Shown here piece by piece: positions 36,578 to 45,682 of a DNA stretch of 57,431 nucleotides; positions within the stretch are counted from its first letter, which is position 1; every line of letters begins with the position of its first letter. The DNA comes from Chlamydiales bacterium (GTDB taxonomy: Bacteria > Chlamydiota > Chlamydiia > Chlamydiales > JACRBE01). The DNA is taken from assembly GCA_016213235.1 (NCBI GenBank), contig JACRBE010000016.1:1-57431 (forward strand). Direction: 5' to 3'. The notes beneath the pieces were generated by a model. It worked only from the letters and a program-made list of their open reading frames with translations. It made no database searches and was not told where the DNA came from. A program made the position numbers and the translations under genes.

Positions 36578-37246
36578 CTATCGATTAAAAACTGCTCTTT
36601 TGCTTAATTCATTTCGAATTTGTTTTGCCGATTCAAACAAGATGGCGTCAATATCGAGTTTTTGAGCAGCTTGAATATTTACGGGCTTGTCATCAATAAA
36701 TACAACATCTTTTGCAGGTAGTTGTAAGCAATCAAGTAACATTTGATATGCCTTTTGATCAGGTTTCGAACTGCCGATTTCACATGACAAAAGACAGGGA
36801 TCAAATGGAATATAAAGACCAAAATCTCGTATTAACTTTGATTTGTATGTATCGATATTTGACAGGAGAGCAACACGAAGTTTTTTTTCTTTTAATTCAT
36901 CGACTAGAGCATACATCTCTTGATTGATGCCAATAGCATTTTTCATTGATGCTCGGAAAGATATTATCCAGTTGGGCGGAAGAGAAATGTTGTTTTTTTT
37001 TGCATAAGATAACCAAAATTCTTCTTCGTTTTTCCCTTGTTTTATCGTTAATCGTTTTTCTTGATTAACTTTTTTAAATTCAGTTGTAGAGAGTTTCATA
37101 GTTTCTTGTAAAAATTTAATCAGCATCTCTTTTGTTGATTTACTTGTCATGACACCTCCAAAATCAAAGACAATTGCCTGGGGATCTGCAAAGAGAGCGC
37201 TAACTGTGCATAGACATATCAAAAAAATAATTAAATGTTTTTGCAT
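36578..37246 (-). CDS. HAD-superfamily hydrolase with signal peptide
   Basis: 222 residues. The leader HLIIFLICLCTVSALFADP looks like a cleavable signal peptide (cut near ALFA-DP). The HAD motifs follow: AIVFDFGGVMTSKST (motif I, second Asp replaced by Gly as in the YihX-like subgroup), LLSNIDTYKSK (motif II), GSSKPDQKAY (motif III Lys) and VVFIDDKPVN (motif IV). Typical members are cytoplasmic small-molecule phosphatases, so periplasmic export would be unusual. Convergent with the metal-protein pair (10 nt gap). Confidence 0.82.
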   Translation of the reverse strand: MQKHLIIFLICLCTVSALFADPQAIVFDFGGVMTSKSTKEMLIKFLQETMKLSTTEFKKVNQEKRLTIKQGKNEEEFWLSYAKKNNISLPPNWIISFRASMKNAIGINQEMYALVDELKEKKLRVALLSNIDTYKSKLIRDFGLYIPFDPCLLSCEIGSSKPDQKAYQMLLDCLQLPAKDVVFIDDKPVNIQAAQKLDIDAILFESAKQIRNELSKRAVFNR

Positions 37247-37279
37247 AAGGAGCCTATTATTTAGATATCATCTGAATAC

Positions 37280-37310
37280 AAAAAAGCCAGCTGTAGAGGC
37301 TGGCTTTTTT
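37280..37310 (-). terminator. Bidirectional terminator after dnaA
   Basis: AAAAAAGCCAGC (37280-37291), loop TGTAGAG, GCTGGCTTTTTT (37299-37310): a perfect 12-bp stem with T tracts on both strands, 19 nt after the dnaA stop. It separates dnaA from the HAD gene. Confidence 0.9.
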
Positions 37311-37328
37311 TTAAAAACATCTAAAAGA

Positions 37329-38669
37329 TTATTTTTCTAGATTTTGTTTAGCCATATGAATCTGTTTTCGTAATAACTCATCTTTTTCAATCTGTTTGCG
37401 GATTTTATTCCATGAGTGCAGTAGTGTAGAATGCGTTTTTCCTCCAAAAGATGAAGCTAATTTCATCAGCGATTCATTAATTAGTTCTTTTGCAAGGTAC
37501 ATCGCTACCTGTCTTGGAAATGCAACATCTTTTGTGCGAGAGGTTCCTCTAAGATCACTGATTCTTACATTAAAAATAGAAGAAACACTTTTTAAAATGC
37601 TTTCCACAGAAATTTTCTTTTGTGGCACATATTGAAACATTTCACTGAGTGTTTTTTCTACAATTTCTTGCGTTACATCAATGCCCATTAATTTACAGTA
37701 AGCACTCAAACGGTTAATCGCGCCCTCTAACTGACGCACGTTATTAAAAATATGCTCTGCAATAAAGAAAGCAACAGTCTGTGGAATACGAAGACCTTTC
37801 AGTTCCGCTTTATGTTGCAAAATAGCAACTCTTGTTTCCAAATCAGGAATACCAATATTTGCTACAAGCCCCCATTCCATCCGTGCAATAAGTCTTTCTG
37901 ATAATTTGAGTTGGCTAGGTGGTTTATCGCTTGTAATCACAATCTGTTTGCTTTGATTAATCAAACTCTCAAACGTATTACAAAATTCTTCTTCAAAGTT
38001 TAATCTACTTTGTAAAAATTGAATATCATCCACAAGCAGTACATCAAGAGATCGATAATATCGTTTCATCTTATCTACCGATTTGTTCCGTAGATTATCC
38101 ACTAAATCATTGATGAAACTCTCTGTTGTAATGCACTGTATTTTTAGTTTTTTCTGCTTATCCTTCAGATAGTGTCCAATACCATGTAATAAGTGTGTTT
38201 TACCAAGACCTACGCCACCATGAATAAAAAGTGGATTGTAAGATTTACCAGGACGCAGTGCAACACCTAAAGCCGCAGATTTTACAAATTGATTAGATGG
38301 ACCTTCAATAAAATTTTCAAATACATAAGCCTTATTTAATACAATACCATGATGAGGGAAATTAATTTCTACTATTTCTTCCTGTTGTGGCTTTGGCTGC
38401 TTTGAAGGTTGGATTTGTTCTGTAATTTGAAAATGAACACAAGGATCCCCATTTTCTTTTACCGGTAAAAACAAACTCAATTCTTTCTTATAGTTATCTA
38501 AAATGTATTCTTGAACGAATATATTAGGTACCTCTAATACAACTTCATTATCTGTCACCTGAAGTACCTTAATCGGTGCAAACCAGTTTTGGAATTCTGC
38601 AGCACTACAGTGATTTTGTATATAGTCTAAAAACTGAGACCATGTCGCATCCATTTTTTCGGCAAGCAT
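37329..38669 (-). CDS. dnaA: Chromosomal replication initiator protein DnaA
   Basis: 446 residues. N-terminal domain I ([11 protein letters not shown], about 9-19), a short linker rich in Gln/Pro ([12 protein letters not shown]), the AAA+ domain with [20 protein letters not shown] (Walker A) and [13 protein letters not shown] (Walker B), and domain IV with [12 protein letters not shown], the DnaA-box-binding signature (DHTTVLHAxxKI type). C. trachomatis carries two dnaA genes; this is the one beside the division cluster (CT275 position). DnaA-box-like sites lie upstream. Start either Met-1 or Met-6. Confidence 0.94.
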   Translation of the reverse strand: MLAEKMDATWSQFLDYIQNHCSAAEFQNWFAPIKVLQVTDNEVVLEVPNIFVQEYILDNYKKELSLFLPVKENGDPCVHFQITEQIQPSKQPKPQQEEIVEINFPHHGIVLNKAYVFENFIEGPSNQFVKSAALGVALRPGKSYNPLFIHGGVGLGKTHLLHGIGHYLKDKQKKLKIQCITTESFINDLVDNLRNKSVDKMKRYYRSLDVLLVDDIQFLQSRLNFEEEFCNTFESLINQSKQIVITSDKPPSQLKLSERLIARMEWGLVANIGIPDLETRVAILQHKAELKGLRIPQTVAFFIAEHIFNNVRQLEGAINRLSAYCKLMGIDVTQEIVEKTLSEMFQYVPQKKISVESILKSVSSIFNVRISDLRGTSRTKDVAFPRQVAMYLAKELINESLMKLASSFGGKTHSTLLHSWNKIRKQIEKDELLRKQIHMAKQNLEK

Positions 38670-39003
38670 GATAACTATTTATCCTTTATCTTTTTGGTTT
38701 TCAACATTGTTTATAAACAACCTTTCCACAACATTTTAGGGAAGAGTCATTTATGACGCAAATCTACCATTTTAAATACAAACCAGGCAACCTTTTTTAA
38801 GAGAAAAAAACAATTTTTTGGTTAACTCCTTGAGGTTAAGATCCAAAAAAAAAGAAAAAAAATCACAAAAAAATAAGGAAAAGAAAAGCAGTTATGAACA
38901 ATGGGTTTGATTTGTTGATAACTGTTTAAAACTATTACTATATTTATGTGGAAAAGAAGATAACTTCGATGAGACTGCAAAATCATCAGTTAGAAATAAT
39001 GTA
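38670..39003. promoter_or_regulatory. dnaA upstream region with DnaA-box-like sites
   Basis: Very AT-rich 334 bases between the TPR gene and dnaA. It contains CTTTCCACA (38722-38730, one mismatch), TTATCAACA on the minus strand (38913-38921, one mismatch) and TTTTCCACA on the minus strand (38947-38955, fits TTWTNCACA), with an A-rich stretch between them (38840-38890). This fits dnaA autoregulation or, less surely, a replication-origin element. A direct repeat of 9-mers alone is not proof. Confidence 0.45.
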
Positions 39004-39399
39004 TCATGTGTAGCAGTTAATTAATGCTGTTGCAACGTTTGCTACCTGTATATTTTGATGAGAGACTAGTTTTTTTGCTTCTTGTGTTGCTATATCTTTA
39101 TATCCTAATAAATACATTGCTTTGATTCTATTAATGATCGTTGGTAAATGTTCAGGATCGAATTTTAGTGCTTTTTCAAAACAATTTAGTGCATTGATAT
39201 TATTACCAACTTGTAAATAAATTGCTCCGAGTGTTTGTAAATCGTAAATGCTTTGAGAATTTAACACGACAAGCGCTTCAAAAATGGATAGGGCGATATT
39301 ATATTTTCCATCTTTTGCATAATTGTATCCTACAAACCGTAAATCTTCGAGTTGTGTTGTTTTCCATCCAAGAACTTGTTTCCAATCAATTTTTGCCAT
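39004..39399 (-). CDS. Tetratricopeptide-repeat protein (CT274 position)
   Basis: 131 residues with about two and a half TPR units: GYNYAKDGKYNIALSIFEALV, then LGAIYLQVGNNINALNCFEK and ALKFDPEHLPTIINRI. Small TPR proteins like this resemble type III secretion chaperones or assembly adaptors. In C. trachomatis a TPR gene (CT274) also lies beside dnaA. It starts 2 nt after the upstream gene on the minus strand, so they form an operon reading into dnaA. Confidence 0.78.
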   Translation of the reverse strand: MAKIDWKQVLGWKTTQLEDLRFVGYNYAKDGKYNIALSIFEALVVLNSQSIYDLQTLGAIYLQVGNNINALNCFEKALKFDPEHLPTIINRIKAMYLLGYKDIATQEAKKLVSHQNIQVANVATALINCYT

Positions 39400-39401
39400 A
39401 A

Positions 39402-40010
39402 TTAACCTTTTTGGTATTGTTTACGCTTTTGATTCACTTCATTTAATACCTTATCAAGATTCATCATCAGCTCGAGTAATTTTTTTAAAATTTCTGCCTC
39501 TCTTTGCGTAGTTAATAGATCTCCGATAATTAAATTCGCCTCAGCAGATACCCCAACTTGAGGAGCAGTTACTCCTTGTAGTTGATTAAAATCTATTAAG
39601 GCTTGTTGGTCCGTTTGTGCTCCAGTGGCAGTTGTGGAGCTAGGTGTATCTGATGTAGGTGGTGCCGGGTGGCTAGCATAAAATTGGGATAGCTTATCAT
39701 CAATGCGCCTTAGCTGTAATTCTTGCAGTTCCTCTGTCCCTAAACTAGGAGCTACTTGATAGGTATATATTCGTTGTTGTTGAGAATCAAATCCGGGTGG
39801 TTTAGTAATACCACCCCAAGGAGCATTTCTAATATTAGTATTAAAGAGAAGATCATATTGATTATGTGAAATCGGAGTGTAGTTATCTACTTGGGCAGAA
39901 ACCATCACTTTTCTAGCTTCTTCATATCCTGCCGGTTGCCCAAGTGTTTGGCGTCTTGCATAATCGAATGAAACATCAGCCCCTAAGTTGTCTACTGTTT
40001 TATAAACCAT
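39402..40010 (-). CDS. Conserved chlamydial protein of CT273 position
   Basis: 202 residues from the ATG at 40010, with GGAG 9 nt upstream; the GTG at 40025 is less likely. No recognised domain. N-terminal part mixed (DNLGADVSFDYARRQ, PAGYEEARKVM), a Ser/Thr/Pro-rich low-complexity segment (about 118-140, PPTSDTPSSTTATG), then a helical C-terminal coil (REAEILKKLLELMMNLDKVL). The profile suggests a scaffold or secreted substrate paired with the TPR gene. Named only by gene order. Confidence 0.55.
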   Translation of the reverse strand: MVYKTVDNLGADVSFDYARRQTLGQPAGYEEARKVMVSAQVDNYTPISHNQYDLLFNTNIRNAPWGGITKPPGFDSQQQRIYTYQVAPSLGTEELQELQLRRIDDKLSQFYASHPAPPTSDTPSSTTATGAQTDQQALIDFNQLQGVTAPQVGVSAEANLIIGDLLTTQREAEILKKLLELMMNLDKVLNEVNQKRKQYQKG

Positions 40011-40417
40011 GACGAATAACTCCACTGCTTATCTATACCCTTAAATATAGAAAAATAACTTTAATATCCATGATCTTATATAAATCGTAGAGGATGAGGT
40101 GGATGTAAATATAGTGGGAATGGATGGTTCTAAACACACTATAATATATGGGTCACATCCCACCAAACTTCTTTTTTTTGAAAAAAAAGATAAAAAAACA
40201 GACTAAATTGATTAATATATAAAAAAATTTTTATCATTTTTCCACTCGTTCCCACTTTTAATAATCAAAAAAATAATGTTGGTATCTCTTTTAAAGTTAA
40301 TCCAATCGGATAGCTATAACATTCGTAAAGAAAAAATTTTAAAAGAAAATATTGATGAGTTTCCACCTCTAGTGATAGGATGTGGAAATAGGTGGGAAAA
40401 AAAGGTAGCTAAGATTC
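40011..40417. promoter_or_regulatory. Divergent control region with putative MraZ operator repeats
   Basis: About 400 bases between the CT273-position gene and mraZ. Beside mraZ, GTGGAAA (40382) and GTGGGAAA (40392) are exactly 10 nt apart. Beside the other side, the reverse complement of the same pair, GTGGGAA and GTGGAAA, lies at 40239-40255, again 10 nt apart. A further GTGGGAA (40114) with a weaker ATGGTT 10 nt on, and a TGGG-N6-CCCA palindrome at 40149-40162, complete the set. MraZ is known to bind TGGG-type repeats with a 10-nt period, so these are likely autoregulatory operators. A T/A-rich palindrome (TCTTTTTTTTGAAAAAAAAGA) lies near 40170-40190. Confidence 0.65.
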
Positions 40418-40945
40418 ATGAATGACTTCTTTTTTAGTGGATCAGTACATGCAAAGTTAGATGAGAAGAACAGAGTTGTTCTTCCACAATCAATGCGATA
40501 TGGCCTTATTGAAGCTGGAAAACTAGAGTTTACTGTTTGTTTAGGATTAGGCGGTTGTTTAAGTATTTATAAACAATCAGAAATAATGAAAATAGTGAAA
40601 ACATTTCAATCTAAACAACATGTGATAAAGTTTCAGAAGTTTTTCACGATGTTTTTTTCTACGCTACATACGACCACATGTGACACCATAGGAAGACTAT
40701 TAATTCCTCCAACATTGAAAAAAGCTGTCGGAATTACGGAAGATATTGTGATAGCAGGGGTATTAAATAAGATCGAAATTTGGCCAAAGGCTAAATATGA
40801 GTTTGATTTACAAAATTTTCTATCCGGTGATGAACAAAATGAAATGACAAAGCTTGCACAGGAGGCTTTTTCATTAGTGAACAATGATAACCACGTACGA
40901 ATACCAGATGAGGAGCTCGCGTTTGATGAATTTAAAGGACAATGA
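40418..40945 (+). CDS. mraZ: Transcriptional regulator MraZ
   Basis: 175 residues, a SpoVT-AbrB-like ring-forming DNA-binding protein heading the division and cell-wall cluster. FSGSVHAKLDEKNRVVLPQS starts the first AbrB half, and TCDTIGRLLIPPTLKKAVGI the second. Longer than the usual ~145 residues by a C-terminal tail (NNDNHVRIPDEELAFDEFKG). Likely binds the GTGG(G/A)AA repeats upstream of itself. Its stop overlaps rsmH by 20 nt. Confidence 0.87.
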   Translation: MNDFFFSGSVHAKLDEKNRVVLPQSMRYGLIEAGKLEFTVCLGLGGCLSIYKQSEIMKIVKTFQSKQHVIKFQKFFTMFFSTLHTTTCDTIGRLLIPPTLKKAVGITEDIVIAGVLNKIEIWPKAKYEFDLQNFLSGDEQNEMTKLAQEAFSLVNNDNHVRIPDEELAFDEFKGQ

Positions 40946-41854
40946 TTATCCACATGAGTCTGTGCTAGTAGAAGAGATGTTAAATGCTTTTAAAGGGTCT
41001 GCCATTAATGTTTTTTTTGAAGGAACTGTAGGGGCAGGGGGACATGCACGAGCCATATTAGAGGCTCATCCAGAAATAAAAATGTATATAGGATGCGACC
41101 AAGATGAGACAGCGCTTGCAATTGCAAAGACGCGCCTTGCCGCATGGGAAGATAAACTACACCTGATACACGGTAACTTTTCTCAGCTAAATCAGTATTT
41201 AACTGAGAGAAAAATCACTGAGGTAGACGGTTTTTTTTTGATTTAGGAGTTTCATCTATGCAATTAGACAGAGAAGAAAGAGGTTTTAGTTTTCGAAAAG
41301 AAGGTCCACTTGATATGAGAATGGACCTCTCCTCGCAGTTAACAGCAGAAGATATTGTCAATTCTTGGTCAGAAAAAGAACTTGGCACTTGCATAAGAGA
41401 ATATGGGGAAGAACCATTTTGGAGAAAAATTGCAAAAGCAATTGTAGAAGCAAGACGACATGGTAAAATCAAGACAACCTCGCAGCTGGCAGAAATTGTT
41501 TTAAACACAATCTCCTCTACTAAAAAAACACACCCTGCAACACTGGTGTTTCAGGCTCTTAGAATTTGTGTTAACAGAGAGCTTGAGCATTTAGAAGATG
41601 CTCTCAAACAAGCGATTTCTCTGTTATCTAAAGGTGGAAAAATTGGTGTGATCAGCTTTCATAGTTTAGAGGATAGAATTGTAAAACAAATATTCAAAGC
41701 TGCTTCAGAGCCAATCAGAGATTTACGAGGTAAAAAGATAGGGGAGCCACAATTGAGGCTTCTAACAAAAAAACCAATCATTCCTCAATTTAGAGAAATT
41801 CGAGCAAATAGAAGAGCACGAAGTGCAAAAATGCGCTTTGTAGAGAGGGTATGA
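40926..41854 (+). pseudogene. rsmH: rsmH (mraW), 16S rRNA m4C1402 methyltransferase, frameshifted at a T9 tract
   Basis: Two frames form one protein. Part one from the ATG at 40926 (GAGGAG ahead): DYPHESVLVEEMLNAFKG, EGTVGAGGHARAIL (SAM site), up to EVDGFF. Then ttttttttt (41231-41239) shifts the frame and TAG follows. Part two (to 41854) continues in the next frame as DLGVSSMQLDREERGFSF, GPLDMRMD, then NRELEHLEDAL and the SFHSLEDRIVK motif. Adding one T would rejoin them as GFFFDLGVSS. So it is either truncated, rescued by slippage at the T9 run, or a sequencing miscount. Sits in the usual place between mraZ and ftsL. Confidence 0.9.
40946..40954 (+). promoter_or_regulatory. Perfect DnaA box inside rsmH
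   Basis: TTATCCACA, the exact E. coli consensus, at codons DYPH of rsmH, 20 codons-length after its start region. Could be a chance match in AT-rich coding sequence, or a titration/control site near dnaA (2.3 kb away). Confidence 0.3.
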
Positions 41855-42204
41855 AAAGAGAAATAGCAATTAAATTTTTCATCTGTTTTTTTACATTAAG
41901 TTTATGTTTGTATTCCTATTTGGAAGCACAGAACCAAATGACAAAATTAAGGCTTGAAATACCAAAACTGGCAAAAGAACTAAGAAATATCCAAGAGGAA
42001 AATTTACAATTAAAATATGAAATAGAGAGCTTTGAAAGCCCAGAGCATCTGATTGCTCTTGCAAAAAGTGATCAATATAGTCATTTAAAGTTTCCTCAGA
42101 CCCAAGATGTATTAACGCTAGCTGAAGGGAAAGATTTGTGTCAGGAACCTACAGTTTTAATAAGAACAGCGGCATATCCAAATGTAGTGCTTGGAGCAAA
42201 GTGA
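41851..42204 (+). CDS. ftsL: Cell-division protein FtsL-like
   Basis: 117 residues with one N-terminal membrane span (IKFFICFFTLSLCLYSYLEA) and a following coiled coil with leucine spacing (LRLEIPKLAKELRNIQEEN, LQLKYEIESFESPEHLI). FtsL partners FtsB and FtsQ at the septum and supports FtsI. Position between rsmH and ftsI is the classical dcw order (CT271 in C. trachomatis). Starts 4 nt before the rsmH stop. Confidence 0.8.
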   Translation: MKREIAIKFFICFFTLSLCLYSYLEAQNQMTKLRLEIPKLAKELRNIQEENLQLKYEIESFESPEHLIALAKSDQYSHLKFPQTQDVLTLAEGKDLCQEPTVLIRTAAYPNVVLGAK

Positions 42205-42205
42205 T

Positions 42206-44200
42206 ATGCAAAAGCAAAGACGTGGCTTAATAAATAAGCATACGCGTTTGCTTATTGTTGCTCTTTGCCTTATCTTTTTCTTTTCTCTCTTAATTATTCA
42301 GTTTTTTTATTTACAGATTATACAAGAAGAAAAATGGACCAAATATGCTAAGCTGCAGCATGAAAGCATTGTTGTAGAGCCAGCAAAACGAGGTGTATTT
42401 TTCTCTAATGTAAAAATTAGAGAAAATCATCCTGAAGAGGACGTTGCTTTTGTTATTGATGTACCTAAATATCATTTGTTTATTGACCCTTTAGTAATAC
42501 CTGCAGAACATAAGGAGATCGTTGCTGATAAAATTGTAGCGCTCCTTCCTACAAAATATCTTGATATCGAAAAAGTAAGAGAAGAGTGCTTTAAAAAAAG
42601 TAGATCGAGAAAAGTCACCAGCTGGATTGAAAAAGATGAAAAAGTAGAATTAGATCATTGGTGGAATAATTTTGCCAAAGCAAATAAAATTCCTACGAAT
42701 GCTATCTATTATATCAAAGATTATCAACGCTCTTATCCTTTTGGGAAGTTACTAGGCCAAGTATTACATACTGTTAGGGAAGAAAAAGATCCTATTACAA
42801 ATGCAGAGTACCCCACAGGGGGGCTTGAGCTTTATTTTAATCATTATCTGAAAGGGAAAGCTGGAAAAAAGATAATAGAAAGATCTCTAAAACATGTCCT
42901 GGACACAGACCATGTGATCGATACTCCAAAAGATGGTAATGATATTTATCTAACAATCAACCATCACTTGCAAGCAATTGCAGAAGAAGAAATAGAAAAA
43001 GGAGTGAATAAGGTAGGAGCGAAGGGTGGTTTTGCTGTAATGATGGACCCTTATAGTGGGGAAATCTATGCAATGGCCCAATATCCGTTCTTTGAGCCCA
43101 TGAACTATAGGAAGTATTACAATGATACGGAGTTATTAGAATATACGAAAATTAAAGCCATATCAGATAGTTTTGAACCAGGATCTACATTCAAGGGATT
43201 GACTGCAGTTATTGGGCTAGTAGCAAATGATATATTAAAAAAACAACATAAGAAGCCGTTATTTGATCCAGAGGAGATGCTTCCCACCGGTGATGGTACT
43301 TTCCCTGGTAGAGGACCTTTAAAAGATACTCGATTTCATGCTTATTTAAATATGGATCTTGCGATACAAAAGTCTTCTAATATTTATGTGGCAAGATTAG
43401 CTGATAAAGTTATTAAAATGTTTGGAGAGAAATGGTATCGCAACCAACTAGTAGAGATTTTTGGTATAGGGACTGCTACTAATGTGGAGTTGCCCTATGA
43501 AAACAGTGGATTATTACCAACTCCTGGGCTAAAGTATCCAAATGGACAACTACAATGGTCTGTACCCACACCGTATTCTCTTGCTATGGGATATAACGTG
43601 ATGGTTAACAGTATACAAATGCTAAGGGCTATTTCTGTACTTGCAAATGGCGGATATTTGATATCTCCTCATCTAGTAAAAAAAATCGTAGACAAAGAAT
43701 TAAACAAGATAGTGTATGAAACAAAGATAAATAAGAAAAAAGTGCTTGATAAGGCGATTGTGGATCGAATAGTAAGGGCAATGAAGTTTGTAACAAAGCC
43801 AGGCGGAGGAGCTCCTTTAGCAGATATATATGGATATACAGAAGCTGGAAAAACAGGTACTGCCGAAAAAATTATTCATGGGAGCTATTCAAAAAGTATA
43901 AATTTCTCTACTTTTATAGGTTTTGCTCCAGTAACAAATCCGAGGTTCATTTTAATTGCTTGTGTAGATGAACCGGAAGTGAAATTTATTGATGGTATTG
44001 GCATGACACAGTTTGGTGGAAAATGTGCAGCACCTATTTTTAGAGAAATAGCTAGAAAAACTCTAGAGTATTTGGGAGTCCCATACGATGATCCTTTTGG
44101 TTTTCCAAAAGGAGATCCAAGGTCAGATTCAAGCAAGGCTGATTGGATAAAAGAAACAAGTGAATTGACAGATAGATACAATACATGGAATGAGCAGTGA
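42206..44200 (+). CDS. ftsI: Septal peptidoglycan transpeptidase (PBP3 / FtsI)
   Basis: 664 residues from the ATG at 42206 (GGAG 10 nt upstream, inside ftsL). Single membrane anchor (LLIVALCLIFFFSLLIIQFF, about 15-35), dimerisation domain (GRVFFSN-type, RSYPFGKLLGQVLHTVREE), then the transpeptidase with SxxK in EPGSTFKGLTAV (catalytic Ser), SxN in KSSNIYVARLA, and KTG in EAGKTGTAEKI. The C-terminus (DPFGFPKGDPRSDSSK) is shorter than in typical FtsI and has no PASTA repeats. Links septal synthesis to MurE products. Confidence 0.92.
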   Translation: MQKQRRGLINKHTRLLIVALCLIFFFSLLIIQFFYLQIIQEEKWTKYAKLQHESIVVEPAKRGVFFSNVKIRENHPEEDVAFVIDVPKYHLFIDPLVIPAEHKEIVADKIVALLPTKYLDIEKVREECFKKSRSRKVTSWIEKDEKVELDHWWNNFAKANKIPTNAIYYIKDYQRSYPFGKLLGQVLHTVREEKDPITNAEYPTGGLELYFNHYLKGKAGKKIIERSLKHVLDTDHVIDTPKDGNDIYLTINHHLQAIAEEEIEKGVNKVGAKGGFAVMMDPYSGEIYAMAQYPFFEPMNYRKYYNDTELLEYTKIKAISDSFEPGSTFKGLTAVIGLVANDILKKQHKKPLFDPEEMLPTGDGTFPGRGPLKDTRFHAYLNMDLAIQKSSNIYVARLADKVIKMFGEKWYRNQLVEIFGIGTATNVELPYENSGLLPTPGLKYPNGQLQWSVPTPYSLAMGYNVMVNSIQMLRAISVLANGGYLISPHLVKKIVDKELNKIVYETKINKKKVLDKAIVDRIVRAMKFVTKPGGGAPLADIYGYTEAGKTGTAEKIIHGSYSKSINFSTFIGFAPVTNPRFILIACVDEPEVKFIDGIGMTQFGGKCAAPIFREIARKTLEYLGVPYDDPFGFPKGDPRSDSSKADWIKETSELTDRYNTWNEQ

Positions 44201-45681
44201 AATTAAAAAACTTGATTAAAGATCTACCAATCATCGAAATAAGGGGTTCTCAATCTATAACCATTCATGGTATTTGCTGTAATTCTAAGCAGGTAAAGCC
44301 AGGAGACTTATTCATAGCCAAGAGGGGTAGTAGCTATGATGGATCGGAATTTATCCCCAGTGCAGTGCTAGCCGGTGCAGTAGCTGTTATAACCGATATG
44401 TATAATCCATTTTATGACAACATTGTACAAGTTGTTGTACAAGATGTAGCTGCAATAGAGCCAACATTAGCTGCTAGATTTTATAAAAATCCTTCTAAAT
44501 CCTTGTTTACAATTGGTATTACGGGAACTAGTGGGAAGACAACAACGACTTATTTATGTAAACGATTAATGGAAGGACAATATGGCCTATGTGGATTGAT
44601 AGGCACTATAGGCACCATTATTAATGAACATATTCTTCCAGCGACACTGACTACACCAGATGCTGTAACGCTGCAAAACCTATTATATGAGATGGTTAAT
44701 AATAACTGTAAAAATGTTGTAATGGAAGTATCTTCTCATGCGCTTGATCAAAATCGGGTAAATGAAATTGATTTTGATGTATGTGTATTTACTAACTTAT
44801 CACAAGACCATCTTGACTATCATCATACGATGGAACATTATGCCATAGCCAAGACAAAATTATTCGATAAACAAGTTTTTTCACTTGGTAAGAGCTTTAA
44901 GAAATATGCAGTGATTAATTTAGATGATGCCTTAGCACCATTGATGCTACAGCATTGCCACGCACAGGTACTTACTTATGGTATAGCGACTAAAGCAGAT
45001 GTTACAGTAAAAGAATTAAAACTTTTTCCCACACATTCGGAATTTGTCTTATTGTATAAAGGGGAAGAGGTTTTTATTAAAACATCGCTTATCGGTAGAT
45101 TTAATGTGTATAATTTGCTTGCAGCAGCAACGGTTAGCATTGCAAGAGGAATGAAGATGGCTCAAATAGGAAATATTTTATCTACTCCTATTTATATTCC
45201 GGGGAGGATGCAAGTAGTGGATAATGCTCTTGGTATTGATATTTATGTTGATTATTCTCATAAGCCGGGAGGATTAAAAAATGTGCTGGAAACAACAAGA
45301 GAAATAAAAAAAGGCAAACTGATTTTAGTATTTGGTTGTGGGGGTAATCGAGATAAGTCCAAGCGAAATATCATGATGCAAATAGCAAAAGAATATGCAG
45401 ATGAGATTATTGTAACTACGGATAATCCAAGACTAGAAGATCCAAAAGAGATTATTCGTCAAATGATAGAGGGAATTAATTTGAGTAATGTATCCATTGA
45501 AATGGATCGTAAAAAAGCAATTGAACTTGCAATAATGAGGGCTCAAAAAAATGATATGATCTTAATTGCAGGCAAAGGACATGAACGGGAGCAAATCTTC
45601 CAAAATATCAGGATTGAATTTGATGATGTTTTTGTTGCAAAGCATTTATGTGAGGATCTACAACAGCGGTTATTGATTTAA
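44197..45681 (+). CDS. murE: UDP-MurNAc-tripeptide synthetase MurE
   Basis: 494 residues from a GTG that overlaps the ftsI stop (GTGA). It adds meso-diaminopimelate to UDP-MurNAc-L-Ala-D-Glu. The P-loop GITGTSGKTTTTYLCKRL (about 107-125), VVMEVSSHALDQNRV, HLDYHHTMEHYAIAK and the DAP-selecting DNPR in TTDNPRLEDP are all present, plus GKGHEREQ near the end. The carbamylated-lysine region is intact (YAIAKTKLF). So the cell makes mDAP-type peptidoglycan precursors. Confidence 0.95.
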   Translation: MKLKNLIKDLPIIEIRGSQSITIHGICCNSKQVKPGDLFIAKRGSSYDGSEFIPSAVLAGAVAVITDMYNPFYDNIVQVVVQDVAAIEPTLAARFYKNPSKSLFTIGITGTSGKTTTTYLCKRLMEGQYGLCGLIGTIGTIINEHILPATLTTPDAVTLQNLLYEMVNNNCKNVVMEVSSHALDQNRVNEIDFDVCVFTNLSQDHLDYHHTMEHYAIAKTKLFDKQVFSLGKSFKKYAVINLDDALAPLMLQHCHAQVLTYGIATKADVTVKELKLFPTHSEFVLLYKGEEVFIKTSLIGRFNVYNLLAAATVSIARGMKMAQIGNILSTPIYIPGRMQVVDNALGIDIYVDYSHKPGGLKNVLETTREIKKGKLILVFGCGGNRDKSKRNIMMQIAKEYADEIIVTTDNPRLEDPKEIIRQMIEGINLSNVSIEMDRKKAIELAIMRAQKNDMILIAGKGHEREQIFQNIRIEFDDVFVAKHLCEDLQQRLLI

Positions 45682-45682
45682 A

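Noticed and set aside
38840-38960. Replication origin beside dnaA
   Set aside because: Only three weak boxes and no GC-skew data; kept as a regulatory possibility only.
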